Shown: positions 7,864-15,728 of the stretch, in pieces
Layout of the letters: every line of letters begins with the position of its first letter
How positions within the stretch are numbered: position 1 is the first letter of the stretch
Origin: Bacteroidetes bacterium HLUCCA01
GTDB lineage: Bacteria > Bacteroidota > Rhodothermia > Balneolales > HLUCCA01
NCBI GenBank assembly: GCA_001314545.1
Contig: LIHN01000001.1
Location: forward strand, 1-64,000
DNA: 64,000 nucleotides
Direction of reading: 5' to 3'
Made by a program: the position numbers and the translations under genes
The notes under the pieces: generated by a model
Database searches by the model: none
What the model saw: only the letters and a program-made list of their open reading frames with translations
Told to the model about the DNA's origin: nothing

Positions 7864-8541
7864 TTAACCAGTACTCCTGCTGAAACGGCAATTAGGGAAG
7901 CTTTCGCAGCCCAGAAACGTTTCTCCAGCTCGTGGTCCGTTTTTGATGGACCGCTCAACCAATTTTGAACCACACTTCGGACACGTATCTGTAGAGGAGA
8001 GACGTTCACGTAACGAATGTCGATGATCTCGGCTGGTTAAGTCGGATTCAGACAGATGTTTCTCTATGGCCGAAATGATTCGCTCAACTTCCGGAGTAGA
8101 GAATACATGTTCGGTGTACCGTTTGATGTGACTAGCAAGTCTTTTACGTATGACGTTTCCGGGCATTGGAGTTTTGAACTTGCAGTCACCTACGAAATAG
8201 ACAATAGGGTGGACCTTCGATTCGTCCAGGTCCAGAAAGGCACTCAGAATCTTCTTTTGTCTGTAGGTCTGCCTAAATGGGTTCTGAAATGAAAATCTGT
8301 TGTCGTACAGCACTTGGGTCCACGTAGGTTTGTTTGCTGATCCAAATATCCATCCTTTTTTATTCTTGGTCTCAATGATGAACACACCAAATGGGGAGAT
8401 GATGAGGTGATCTATTTGCGTGGTGCCATTTTTTGATGGTATAATGACGTTATTGAATCTACGGTACGTCTTGCGACTCAGTGATAGCCATACTATCAGC
8501 GATGTTTTCTTTTCACCCAGCCAGCCTTTAATTCCATTCAT
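7864..8541 (-). CDS. NERD-domain nuclease-like protein with zinc ribbon
   Basis: A 225-residue protein. Residues 5-115 form a NERD domain: TTQIDHLIISPFGVFIIETK supplies the Asp (44), Glu (57) and Lys (59) expected of its PD-(D/E)xK-like core. Residues 187-219 form a topoisomerase-type C4 zinc finger (CPKC at 187-190, C212, C218, ending in CRFSR). The NERD plus C4 finger combination is a known bacterial architecture thought to act on DNA. It follows the gene at 8646-9395 in the same direction with a gap of about 100 bases, so the two may be a functional pair. The C-terminus ends normally for the zinc finger, so the gene appears complete. Confidence 0.87.
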   Translation of the reverse strand: MNGIKGWLGEKKTSLIVWLSLSRKTYRRFNNVIIPSKNGTTQIDHLIISPFGVFIIETKNKKGWIFGSANKPTWTQVLYDNRFSFQNPFRQTYRQKKILSAFLDLDESKVHPIVYFVGDCKFKTPMPGNVIRKRLASHIKRYTEHVFSTPEVERIISAIEKHLSESDLTSRDHRHSLRERLSSTDTCPKCGSKLVERSIKNGPRAGETFLGCESFPNCRFSRSTG

Positions 8542-8645
8542 TGCTTGTCCCTCATGTACGTTTATGCTTATGATGCAGAAGTCTTCCGTGTGTCGGTTTC
8601 ACATAGTCGTTCTTGCAAAGCATATCATTGAACTGGTAATCTCAC

Positions 8646-9395
8646 TTAGTCATTGATATTCAATATGTTAAGAAATTCATCTGCTTTCTTCTTGATATCG
8701 TTAATCTTGTGCGGATTTTTATCACATTCCTTTAAAATCCAATATTTATTTTCATTCCACTCGAACAGGCGAGCATTGCCGATACTTTTTTGTGTTATGA
8801 AGCCCCAGAACCAAAGGTCGTCCCAGATCACCATGTCTGAATTGTTGTAGGAAGAGCTCAACAGTTTATTGATGCTGCGAAAGCTCCACTGTTGAGAATC
8901 ATCAATCCGGCTAAAAATGGCCAGAATAACCGCATCCACGGGGAGATAGATTGTATCGTCCTCACCAATTGTTCTTGGCGCATCATCCCACAGTCTAAGT
9001 TCATCGTCGTAAGTATTGGAATGGATGTGGTATATGCTCTTTGTGAACAGAGCTGAGGTTTTGTCGCCCCAGCCTTTTTGTTTACTAAGTCCGTGGAAGA
9101 GGCATTTAAAGTTGCTCTCTGCATCCGAGTCTAGATACTGAATAAAATTGTCAAATGAGTTCAAGCAGTCCGGATAAACGTGGAGGTACTTGAAGAAAGC
9201 TGCCAGGTGATTGATGTTCGGTCTGCTCTGGGTGTTGGCTACAGCGTACAGCAGGGATAGAATGTTTTCTTGCACTGAAATTGTTGAGTTAATGAGGGAG
9301 CGATAGTAATTACGCTGTACCTGGTGATTGTAAATGCGGTTTTCATGTAAAAAGCTGAATAGAGCCTTAATTTTGTTGGATGCTGTAACCCTCAT
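8646..9395 (-). CDS. hypothetical protein, possibly HhH-GPD DNA glycosylase-like
   Basis: A 249-residue soluble protein. Two segments recall the HhH-GPD superfamily (EndoIII, OGG): GWGDKTSALF at 108-117, like the GxGxKTA hairpin that carries the lyase lysine, and YLPVDAVILAIFSRI at 150-164, like the VDxxVxRvxxR segment with the catalytic Asp. K112 and D154 would be the matching residues. Their spacing (42) is about twice that of EndoIII, so an insertion or a chance match must be considered. No FeS cysteine cluster is present. It lies upstream of the NERD gene on the same strand. The gene call is firm; the family call is tentative. Confidence 0.75.
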   Translation of the reverse strand: MRVTASNKIKALFSFLHENRIYNHQVQRNYYRSLINSTISVQENILSLLYAVANTQSRPNINHLAAFFKYLHVYPDCLNSFDNFIQYLDSDAESNFKCLFHGLSKQKGWGDKTSALFTKSIYHIHSNTYDDELRLWDDAPRTIGEDDTIYLPVDAVILAIFSRIDDSQQWSFRSINKLLSSSYNNSDMVIWDDLWFWGFITQKSIGNARLFEWNENKYWILKECDKNPHKINDIKKKADEFLNILNIND

Positions 9396-9561
9396 TGATA
9401 TTCACCTGCTGGATTCAATTTGTGAATGTATATCCTGAATATAGGAAATCAGAACAGGTCGTTTTGATTTGATTTCTTCAGAACTATCCAATTATGGGAT
9501 ATCTAGACAAAAAAACGTTAGGATAGCACTAGCTAGTTATGGGTGACTAACAAGGTTTTGT

Positions 9562-9825
9562 GCAACACTGTTTTTCATGTTGTAATGTTGCAAGGACATC
9601 TAAGCTATATATTAATAATAATTTATGATGCAACAATTTGGCAACATACCATGTTGCAAATGTTGCCGATTTGCAACATGCCTGTTGCCGAAATGTTGCC
9701 AAAATGTTGCACTCTATTTAGGCCAAAACTCCCTATGCGTAAACTAAATTATCTTTATAAAATAAATATATTATGTAGAAATAGGTATTTGGTTTAAAAA
9801 ATTAACACGTGCAACATTGCAACAC
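9562..9825. repeat. cluster of GCAACA/TGTTGC motifs in an AT-rich gap
   Basis: Twelve copies of the hexamer GCAACA or its complement TGTTGC fall within about 265 bases, in both orientations. Starts are near 9562, 9587, 9630, 9642, 9653, 9661, 9673, 9683, 9694, 9705, 9811 and 9819. Several are extended to ATGTTGCAA or TTGCAACAT. They sit in a 600-base stretch (9396-10001) with no believable gene and with AT-rich DNA around 9740-9800. This looks like an array of binding sites, for example for an element-encoded replication, excision or regulatory protein. Confidence 0.55.
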
Positions 9826-10001
9826 GTTTTCGATGTTTTTTTCTGAAACTGGAATTTATACCCAAAATGTGCCAGTAGATCGTAGGATGAGCTTGTTTTT
9901 TAAAAAACTAAACCTCAAACAAATAGTTTAGTAAGTGCGTGGTGGTTAGCCCGGTGATCAGCCTGCTAAAACACGCTATCAATAATGATATCGGTAGTGT
10001 C

Positions 10002-10277
10002 TCAGAAGCGCTTCATCTGTAAGTTTCTTTTGTTAAGCTCAGAGCGGTGGATGTGATAAATGCCTTTAATCATCTTGCACTGTTTAATTAGCCCCTTCGA
10101 GCAGTAATTACTCACGGTTTTACTCTTAATGCCAGCTAAATGTGCAAATTCCCGCACCGTTAGCCAGTCTGCCTCACTTTCAAGCTTGTCAAGCCTAGAT
10201 TTAACCTTAAGCATGTATTCGATGGTAACATTGACCTCAATCTGGAGTTCTGCCAGTTCAATATTGTTTCCTATCAT
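10002..10277 (-). CDS. excisionase-type helix-turn-helix protein
   Basis: A 91-residue protein. An N-terminal helical segment (about 5-37) is followed by an HTH_17/MerR-like DNA-binding domain: WLTVREFAHLAGIKSKTVSN, then a YCSKGLIKQCKMIKG wing and a closing helix, residues 38-82. Small proteins of this type are common in Bacteroidota mobile elements, where they act as excisionases or regulators next to integrases. The upstream region contains two matching palindromes (10316-10395) that are good candidates for its operators. Its position close to the tRNA-Leu fragment fits an element maintenance module. Confidence 0.8.
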   Translation of the reverse strand: MIGNNIELAELQIEVNVTIEYMLKVKSRLDKLESEADWLTVREFAHLAGIKSKTVSNYCSKGLIKQCKMIKGIYHIHRSELNKRNLQMKRF

Positions 10278-10315
10278 GATGGATTTACCTTAGTTGTTGG
10301 TTTTTTTGGGTATGC

Positions 10316-10395
10316 CCTCGATAGCTATCGAGGTGGTTGTTTGGCCAATGAAATCGTGGAACGATCTCATTTATCGGATGGCGATACTTATCGCC
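10316..10395. promoter_or_regulatory. pair of palindromic operator candidates (CGATAnnTATCG)
   Basis: CCTCGATAGCTATCGAGG (10316-10333) is a perfect 18-bp palindrome and GGCGATACTTATCGCC (10380-10395) is perfect except for its two central bases. Both share the 12-bp core CGATAnnTATCG, and their centres are 63 bp apart, six helical turns. They lie 40 to 120 bases upstream of the HTH gene at 10002-10277, which suggests cooperative autoregulation or an accessory recombination complex. Confidence 0.6.
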
Positions 10396-10452
10396 CATTG
10401 TGATACTAGATTTTGTGCCGTTAAGCCAGCACGGCTTTTATTTTTTTCGTTC

Positions 10453-10662
10453 TTAATCTGTACGTGCTAGTCCGTGTTCCTGAATCAGAGCAGTAAGCCC
10501 CTTGTTGTAATCAGGCCCCAGAATATTACAAAGTCGCTTTGAAAGGGTGTAGGCGGCTTCTGGGTCCAGTTCGTTGATTTGATCAATGAGATCAATTAAT
10601 TCCCATAGTTGGGATGTGTATCGCTCGTTTTGCGAAGCATCTGCTGATGGTGATGAGTTCAT
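10453..10662 (-). CDS. small hypothetical protein
   Basis: A 69-residue acidic protein with no signal or membrane segment. Residues 15-65 look helical (LWELIDLIDQINELDPEAAY and onward). I do not recognise it. It lies upstream of the HTH gene on the same strand, separated by 175 bases containing the twin palindromes. Upstream of it (10663-10863) the sequence has no gene; it contains two direct copies of AGGGTAGTA near 10763 and 10775. The gene is plausible but supported only by its frame and location. Confidence 0.5.
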   Translation of the reverse strand: MNSSPSADASQNERYTSQLWELIDLIDQINELDPEAAYTLSKRLCNILGPDYNKGLTALIQEHGLARTD

Positions 10663-10863
10663 CGGTCACTATGCTCGTTCTTCTTGATGTTGTAATCTGA
10701 TTATGTAAAGTAGCAAATAATTGGGCGACTCCAAGCAGGTCTGAAGAATTTAATTTTCTACAGGGTAGTAAATAGGGTAGTATTTGGACTAAATAATTTA
10801 GCTTACAATGTGTAACTAACGTTAATTTGAAAATAGAGCCATTTTTTTTTAAATGGGGTATAT

Positions 10864-10916
10864 AGACTCAAAATCGTGTTCCCTCGGGAGTATCGGTTCG
10901 ACTCCGATCACCGGTA
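10864..10916 (+). pseudogene. 3' fragment of tRNA-Leu, attachment site of the island
   Basis: The sequence runs from an anticodon-loop remnant (GACTCAAAATCG) through a long variable arm (TCCCTCGGGA) and a complete T arm (ATCGG-TTCGACT-CCGAT, 10892-10908) to the 3' acceptor strand CACCGGT and discriminator A at 10916. The CTCAAAA loop implies anticodon CAA (Leu), and the long variable arm agrees. No D arm or 5' acceptor strand (complement of CACCGGT) is present upstream. Integrases often recombine in the anticodon loop and leave exactly this piece at one end of the element. Confidence 0.78.
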
Positions 10917-10929
10917 CTGGCATCATCTA

Positions 10930-10963
10930 AGCCATTTTGGATTCGTCCAAAATGGCTTTTTTT
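10930..10963 (+). terminator. terminator behind the tRNA-Leu fragment
   Basis: AGCCATTTTGGA (10930-10941) and TCCAAAATGGCT (10946-10957) form a perfect 12-bp stem with a TTCG tetraloop, followed by six T. It is a strong intrinsic terminator and was presumably the original terminator of the tRNA-Leu transcript. Confidence 0.88.
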
Positions 10964-11040
10964 ATGCCATATACTTACATTCTGTAAGTATTCAATTAGG
11001 GAAAGTATTTCCCTAACTCGCTTCTATGTTATCCTGCGAA

Positions 11041-11244
11041 GGGTAACTATTTGGGTCATTTCCCGACAGCGAGGGTAACTATAGGGGTAACTTTCCCGGA
11101 TGCTGGGGTAACTTTTGCGGTCATTTTCCGATAGCGAGGGTAACTATAGGGGTAGCTTTCCCGGATACGAGGGTAACTATAAGGGTAACTCTCCCGACAG
11201 CGAGGGCAACTTTCCTGATAGCCGGGGTAACTATTGGGGTGACA
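11041..11244. repeat. tandem array of about 33-bp units
   Basis: Seven units begin with GGGTAACT or close variants at 11041, 11073, 11106, 11138, 11171, 11204 and 11225, a period of 32-33 bp with a shortened last step. Most units carry a second GGGTAACT- or GGTCATT-like half followed by TTTCCCGA. There are no unique spacers. The array lies directly against the 3' end of the M24 peptidase gene and between it and the island boundary. Confidence 0.8.
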
Positions 11245-12597
11245 CTATGGCCGCGGAATCAGGTAAAATTCGGTCATCCTGCCGTCGATGTAGTCCACAC
11301 GCTCCCCGTCAAAAAAAGCGTCTTCCTCCAGCATAATACGGACAGAGCGGTCCCACTCGGGAATGAAAACCTCGACGTTCAGCTCAATGGAATGCGCCGT
11401 ATTGGCGTTGAGGGGATAATCACCCGCACCGGGGACCCCATCCTGCGCATCCCAAAGCCCGATGGAGGTTCCGGCTGCGTGCCCGTGATACCCGATAGGA
11501 TGGGAGTAAATGGAGGCCTTAATATCTTCATCCCGGGCTTTTTGCAGGGCAGCCGACAGGATTTCGTTGCCGGTACGGCCTTCGCGAAACTCACCGGTGA
11601 GGATGTCCTGCAGGCGATTTCCTATGGTCATCGCGTGAACAAGCCCAGGTGGGGGAGCGGTCTCACCCGCTCGCAGCACATAGGCATTGCGCTGGGTGTC
11701 GGTACTCAGTCCCATCAGGGTAATACCCAGATCCATGTGAATGACATCACCGGGCTGGATGACGTAGCGGTCGTAACCGGTGGAGAAATCGCCGGAGTGC
11801 TCCTCCTGCTCGCTTCGGATGACCTGCACCGAGGGATGAAACCAGGCTTTAAGTCCGAGCTCCGCCATGCGCTGGCGGAACCACCACTGCAGATCTTCGG
11901 TGGTGGTAATACCGGGTATGACAACCTCCTCAGAGAGTCCTTCTTCGATGATGCTGTGAGCGATTCGGTTAACCTGTCGGTAGACCGTCATTTCCTGTGG
12001 AGTGCGTGTTTCCAGCCAGCCCAGTGCCAGGTTCTCTGCCGAGACGATGCGTTGCTGCAGCTCGGCCGGCAGGGAAGAACGCAGATTCATAAAATCGGTA
12101 TGGGCTATACCATCGGCCAGGGAATGGGTTGAGGAGGTGTTTACAGCAATACGGCGTGGATTTCGTTCCTGCACGATTTCCGCGAAACGTGCCCACTGGT
12201 CGGGTTGGGTGGCTGCATCCCACCGGGTCTGGAAAAAGCCGATGTTGTAACGGGCAACGGCAAGACGTTCCACGGGTTGATCCTCGCCCGGATCGAAGAA
12301 TACCAGAATGGTGGTGCGCCGGGACGACTGCCAGGTGGCGGGAAGCATGGTCAGCAATACAGGGTCTTCGTTGTACTCGCGGGCTACCAGAACCCACATA
12401 TCAATGTTGTGTCGGCGCATGAGCTCGGGTACGAGGGTGTCAAGGCGGTACTCCGTCCAGGCGTCGACCACCCGGGCCTGCGTGCGCAGGTCGGGCACGT
12501 TGGGGAAGCCCGCATCGGTCTGGCGAGGTTGTGCCTGGCTTATGCTGGTCCATGCAAGAACAGCGAGCAGGATGAGGGATAATTTCATGGATGGCAT
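11245..12597 (-). CDS. secreted M24-family metallopeptidase (Xaa-Pro aminopeptidase-like)
   Basis: A 450-residue protein with a signal peptide (residues 1-22, ending SISQAQ). A creatinase-like N-terminal domain is followed by the pita-bread M24 domain (about 205-445). Expected dinuclear-metal ligands are present: Asp289 in HMDLGI, Asp300 in STDTQR, a His in SHPIGYHGH (366-373), Glu405 in SIELN and Glu in IMLEED (424-425). This points to an active periplasmic or exported aminopeptidase that removes residues before proline. The start could also be the Met at codon 4. Its stop abuts the 33-bp repeat array. It is the first gene of the normal chromosome to the right of the island. Confidence 0.9.
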   Translation of the reverse strand: MPSMKLSLILLAVLAWTSISQAQPRQTDAGFPNVPDLRTQARVVDAWTEYRLDTLVPELMRRHNIDMWVLVAREYNEDPVLLTMLPATWQSSRRTTILVFFDPGEDQPVERLAVARYNIGFFQTRWDAATQPDQWARFAEIVQERNPRRIAVNTSSTHSLADGIAHTDFMNLRSSLPAELQQRIVSAENLALGWLETRTPQEMTVYRQVNRIAHSIIEEGLSEEVVIPGITTTEDLQWWFRQRMAELGLKAWFHPSVQVIRSEQEEHSGDFSTGYDRYVIQPGDVIHMDLGITLMGLSTDTQRNAYVLRAGETAPPPGLVHAMTIGNRLQDILTGEFREGRTGNEILSAALQKARDEDIKASIYSHPIGYHGHAAGTSIGLWDAQDGVPGAGDYPLNANTAHSIELNVEVFIPEWDRSVRIMLEEDAFFDGERVDYIDGRMTEFYLIPRP

Positions 12598-12935
12598 GGG
12601 CAGTGCATTTGGTGGTGGATTCTGGACTGTATCATTCGGTGCAGATTACTAAAAACCCCGATATGCATCAATTAAAAAGATAGGCGTGTTGATCCGGATA
12701 CTGATCCCGGTTCACGACCGTGTATCACGCAGTCTTTCTGCGTTTGACCCCGTTTTTTGCGACACGCCGGTTAACCAATCTGCCAACAACCTGAACCGTT
12801 GCGGAGAATTGGTCCGAGGGTGATTTTTAGATGCTTTTGCACCCGTTTGATAGGCAGTACCAATTCAAATCCCTATCTTGGCCGATGCGCTTTTTCCGCG
12901 CTCTGGGTATAATATGGACTTATCTACAATAGCTT
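12598..12935 (+). promoter_or_regulatory. divergent intergenic region with a -10 box
   Basis: This 338-base gap separates the divergent M24 and metalloprotease genes. A TATAAT hexamer at 12908-12913, 23 bases before the ATG at 12936, is the only good -10 candidate for the plus-strand gene; no convincing -35 or TTTG box at the usual distance was found. No RNA gene or repeat was seen in the remainder. Confidence 0.35.
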
Positions 12936-15515
12936 ATGCAATTAACACGCAAATCAATCGCCTCGGCGATGCTTCTGACCGTGGTTCTGGCCGCTTGCAG
13001 CACCACCCAACAGGCCGCCAATAACGGCGCACCTGGTACTGAATCCCGCACGCCGGCCGACCCGATCGCCGAAAAGGTTAAGGCATCGGTGGAAATTCCC
13101 GGTCTGTTTACCGTTTATCAGGACACAACCAACGGATCTACCAAAATGCTGATTACTACCGACCAGATCGGCCAGGAATTCATCTACTGGGGGCATAGTG
13201 TTGACGGACCTGTAGCTGCAGGTCATAACCGCGGCAGTTTCCGTGATAACAAAGTCTTCTCCATTCAGCGACATTTCGACCGCGTCGAGTTTGTGGTAGA
13301 AAACGTGCGATTTCAGTTTGACGAGAACAATCCGCTGAGTCGCGCCGCCAACGCCAACATCGCCCGCGCGGTGCTTTTCTCCGGGAAAATCGAGGCTGAA
13401 GACGCCGAAGGCGGTCGTATCCTGATCAACTCCGACCCGCTGTTCCTGTCCGAAACCATGCAACAGATCAAGCCCTCGCCGCGACCCGGTATGCCTCCAA
13501 CGATGTTCACCCTCGGGCAGCTCAACCGCGAGAAAACCAAATTCCTGGACATCCGAAGCTATCCGGAAAATACCGCGGTAGTGGTGGAGTATATTTACGA
13601 CAATCCATCACCGCTCAACGGCGGCGGCAGTTCCGTGACCGATGCACGCTCGGTGGCCATCCAGTTTCAGCACACCTTCATCGCCATGCCAGACGACGGC
13701 TATGTGCCCCGTCGCGATGACGCCCGACTCGGCTACTTCGGCCAGCAGTTTGACGACCAGACCTCTTTGGACCGTGTGCCCTGGAACGACGTGATCAATC
13801 GCTGGCACCTGGTCAAGAAGAATCCGGATGCGGCCATTTCCGATCCCGTTGAGCCCATCACCTGGTGGATTGAAAACACCACCCCCTATGAAATCCGTGA
13901 TATCATCAAAGAAGCGACCCTCCGCTGGAATGTTGCCTTTGAAGCGGCAGGTTTCAGTAACGCCATTGAAGTCAAGGTGCAGCCCGACACGGCCGACTGG
14001 GACGCCGGAGATATCCGGTACAACGTACTGCGATGGACGTCCTCCCCGCAGCCACCCTTCGGCGGTTACGGTCCGAGTTTCACCAATCCGCGTACCGGAC
14101 AGATTCTGGGCGCCGATATCATGCTGGAATACAGCTTCCTGCGCGGTGCCGTTGCCAACGAAAAGCTACTGGCCGACGATGCCAGCTTCTTTTTGAATAT
14201 GGGTATTACCCACGAGGAAGGCCATGAGCATGGTCTGACCTGCAGCGCCGGACATTTCCTGCAACTCAACAATATCTTTGGGTACGCTGCAGCCCGTGCC
14301 AATGGTATTGCTGATCTTGACGAAGAGCAGCTCATCCACGAGGCTCTGGTTTTCTTGATCATGCACGAGGTGGGTCATACCCTGGGTCTGAATCATAACA
14401 TGGGTTCGCATAACCTGTACGCCCCCGAGGCTCTCCACAACGCGGCTGTCACCCGGGCTACCGGGCTGGTCGGTTCAGTTATGGATTATCCGGCTATCAA
14501 CGTTGCCCTGGATCCGTCCAATCAGGGACAGTTCTACACCACATCGCCGGGTCCGTATGATATGTGGGCCATTGAGTACGGCTACTCACCGGCACTCCAA
14601 GATCCTGAAGCTGAGGAAGCCCGCCTGACCCGTATCCTAGAGCGCTCCACCGAGCCTGAGCTGTTTTTTGGCAACGATGCCGATGACATGCGCTCACCCG
14701 GCAAAGCCATTGACCCGCGTATCAACGTCTGGGCCATGTCGGCCGATCCCATCGCCTACGGACAGGAACGCGTGATGCTGGCCCGGCAGATTATGGATAA
14801 CCTGCTGGAGCGCTACTCCATGGAAGGGGATTCTTATCAGGAGCTTTACAGTGCTTTCATGAGTACCATGGGACAAATGAGCCAGGCGATGAATGTAACC
14901 TCCCGTTTCATTGGCGGGGTGTACATCGATCGTGCCAAACATGGGCAGTCCGGCGCCACCCGGCCCTACACAGCCGTACCGCTGATGGATCAGAAGCGGG
15001 CGATGAGTTCGCTGCGCGAGAATCTGTTTGCACCGGAAGCGTTCAGTGGTTCACACGAGGTATACAACTTCCTGCAGCGTCAGCGTCGTGGGTTTAACTT
15101 TTTCAGCACCACCGAAGACCCGAAAATCCATGATTTGGCTCTGGGAATGCAGCGAAATGTAATGGCCCATATTACCCATCCCGTGGTACTCAAGCGCATG
15201 ACGGATTCGCGTTTGTATGGCAACGAGTACAGTGTAGCGGAATTCATGGGCGATCTGACCGATGCCGTTTTTGCTGCCGATATCCGCACCAACGTGAATA
15301 CCTTCCGTCAGAATCTGCAGATTGAGTACGTTGCCCGACTGGCATCTATGCTGCAGGAAAACAATAATCCCTATGATCATGTGGCTAAGTCGGCCGCCCT
15401 GTACAATCTTCAGAACATCAAACGCATGATGGAAGGTCGTGCCCGCGGGAATGCCGAAACCCGTGCACATACCCAGCACGTTCTTCACCTGGTGAATGCT
15501 GCCCTGGAAGTTTAA
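12936..15515 (+). CDS. zinc-dependent metalloprotease lipoprotein (DUF5117/DUF5118 type)
   Basis: An 859-residue lipoprotein (LAAC lipobox, Cys21). It has the layout of the DUF5117/DUF5118 metalloproteases common in Bacteroidota: N-terminal beta-rich domains (about 45-310), a metzincin-like catalytic domain with HEVGHTLGLNH at 477-487 (three His ligands and the catalytic Glu), and a long helical C-terminal part. MDYPA about 25 residues further on could be the Met-turn. It probably degrades extracellular or periplasmic protein. A strong terminator follows at 15539. Confidence 0.92.
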   Translation: MQLTRKSIASAMLLTVVLAACSTTQQAANNGAPGTESRTPADPIAEKVKASVEIPGLFTVYQDTTNGSTKMLITTDQIGQEFIYWGHSVDGPVAAGHNRGSFRDNKVFSIQRHFDRVEFVVENVRFQFDENNPLSRAANANIARAVLFSGKIEAEDAEGGRILINSDPLFLSETMQQIKPSPRPGMPPTMFTLGQLNREKTKFLDIRSYPENTAVVVEYIYDNPSPLNGGGSSVTDARSVAIQFQHTFIAMPDDGYVPRRDDARLGYFGQQFDDQTSLDRVPWNDVINRWHLVKKNPDAAISDPVEPITWWIENTTPYEIRDIIKEATLRWNVAFEAAGFSNAIEVKVQPDTADWDAGDIRYNVLRWTSSPQPPFGGYGPSFTNPRTGQILGADIMLEYSFLRGAVANEKLLADDASFFLNMGITHEEGHEHGLTCSAGHFLQLNNIFGYAAARANGIADLDEEQLIHEALVFLIMHEVGHTLGLNHNMGSHNLYAPEALHNAAVTRATGLVGSVMDYPAINVALDPSNQGQFYTTSPGPYDMWAIEYGYSPALQDPEAEEARLTRILERSTEPELFFGNDADDMRSPGKAIDPRINVWAMSADPIAYGQERVMLARQIMDNLLERYSMEGDSYQELYSAFMSTMGQMSQAMNVTSRFIGGVYIDRAKHGQSGATRPYTAVPLMDQKRAMSSLRENLFAPEAFSGSHEVYNFLQRQRRGFNFFSTTEDPKIHDLALGMQRNVMAHITHPVVLKRMTDSRLYGNEYSVAEFMGDLTDAVFAADIRTNVNTFRQNLQIEYVARLASMLQENNNPYDHVAKSAALYNLQNIKRMMEGRARGNAETRAHTQHVLHLVNAALEV

Positions 15516-15538
15516 ACGAGCCTTTTTTTCCAGCCTCA

Positions 15539-15576
15539 AGCCCGGTTACCTGCACAATGGTGACCGGGCTTTTTTT
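15539..15576 (+). terminator. terminator after the metalloprotease gene
   Basis: AGCCCGGT-TACC and GGT-GACCGGGCT form a stem interrupted by one mismatch around a TGCACAAT loop, followed by TTTTTTT. It is 23 bases past the stop codon of the metalloprotease gene. Confidence 0.85.
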
Positions 15577-15728
15577 GGCATTGAATTGATATTGCGATTG
15601 CCTTGTGAGCGTATCAAGAAAAATGGCCGTCGTGCTGCCGGTCTGGTCCACATTAAGTTGGCAGGAGTATGTTCAGATAAACCGTCTTTTTTGTATGTTG
15701 CCATTTTGGTAACTCCAACAAGAATAAC

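Larger units (their letters stand above)
1..10916. mobile_element. genomic island inserted at tRNA-Leu (right part only)
   Basis: The right end is the tRNA-Leu fragment at 10864-10916. Inside, the DNA is clearly richer in A+T than the chromosome to the right, almost every gene is on the minus strand, and the content is accessory: IS30, restriction-modification, defence-type ATPase, NERD nuclease, excisionase-type HTH and palindromic cassette-like sites. The left end, an integrase gene and the intact tRNA are not in the window, so the total size is unknown. The region from 7.6 kb to 10.9 kb is less AT-rich than 0-7.5 kb, so it may have more than one layer. Confidence 0.65.

Noticed and set aside
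7644-8009. 121-codon minus-strand frame downstream of the NERD gene
   Set aside because: Its first 40 percent overlaps the NERD coding region in another frame and the NERD zinc finger ends normally, so it is neither a frameshifted tail nor a recognisable protein. Kept only as a remark in the gap entry.
10864-10916. functional tRNA-Leu gene
   Set aside because: The D arm and 5' acceptor strand are absent and the 3' side of the anticodon stem does not pair.
11041-11244. CRISPR array
   Set aside because: Units follow each other without unique spacers, diverge from one another and have no palindromic repeat core; no cas genes are near.
11239-12132. 297-codon plus-strand frame opposite the M24 peptidase
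   Set aside because: It is antisense to a gene with complete metal ligands and signal peptide; such frames are a by-product of G+C-rich third positions.
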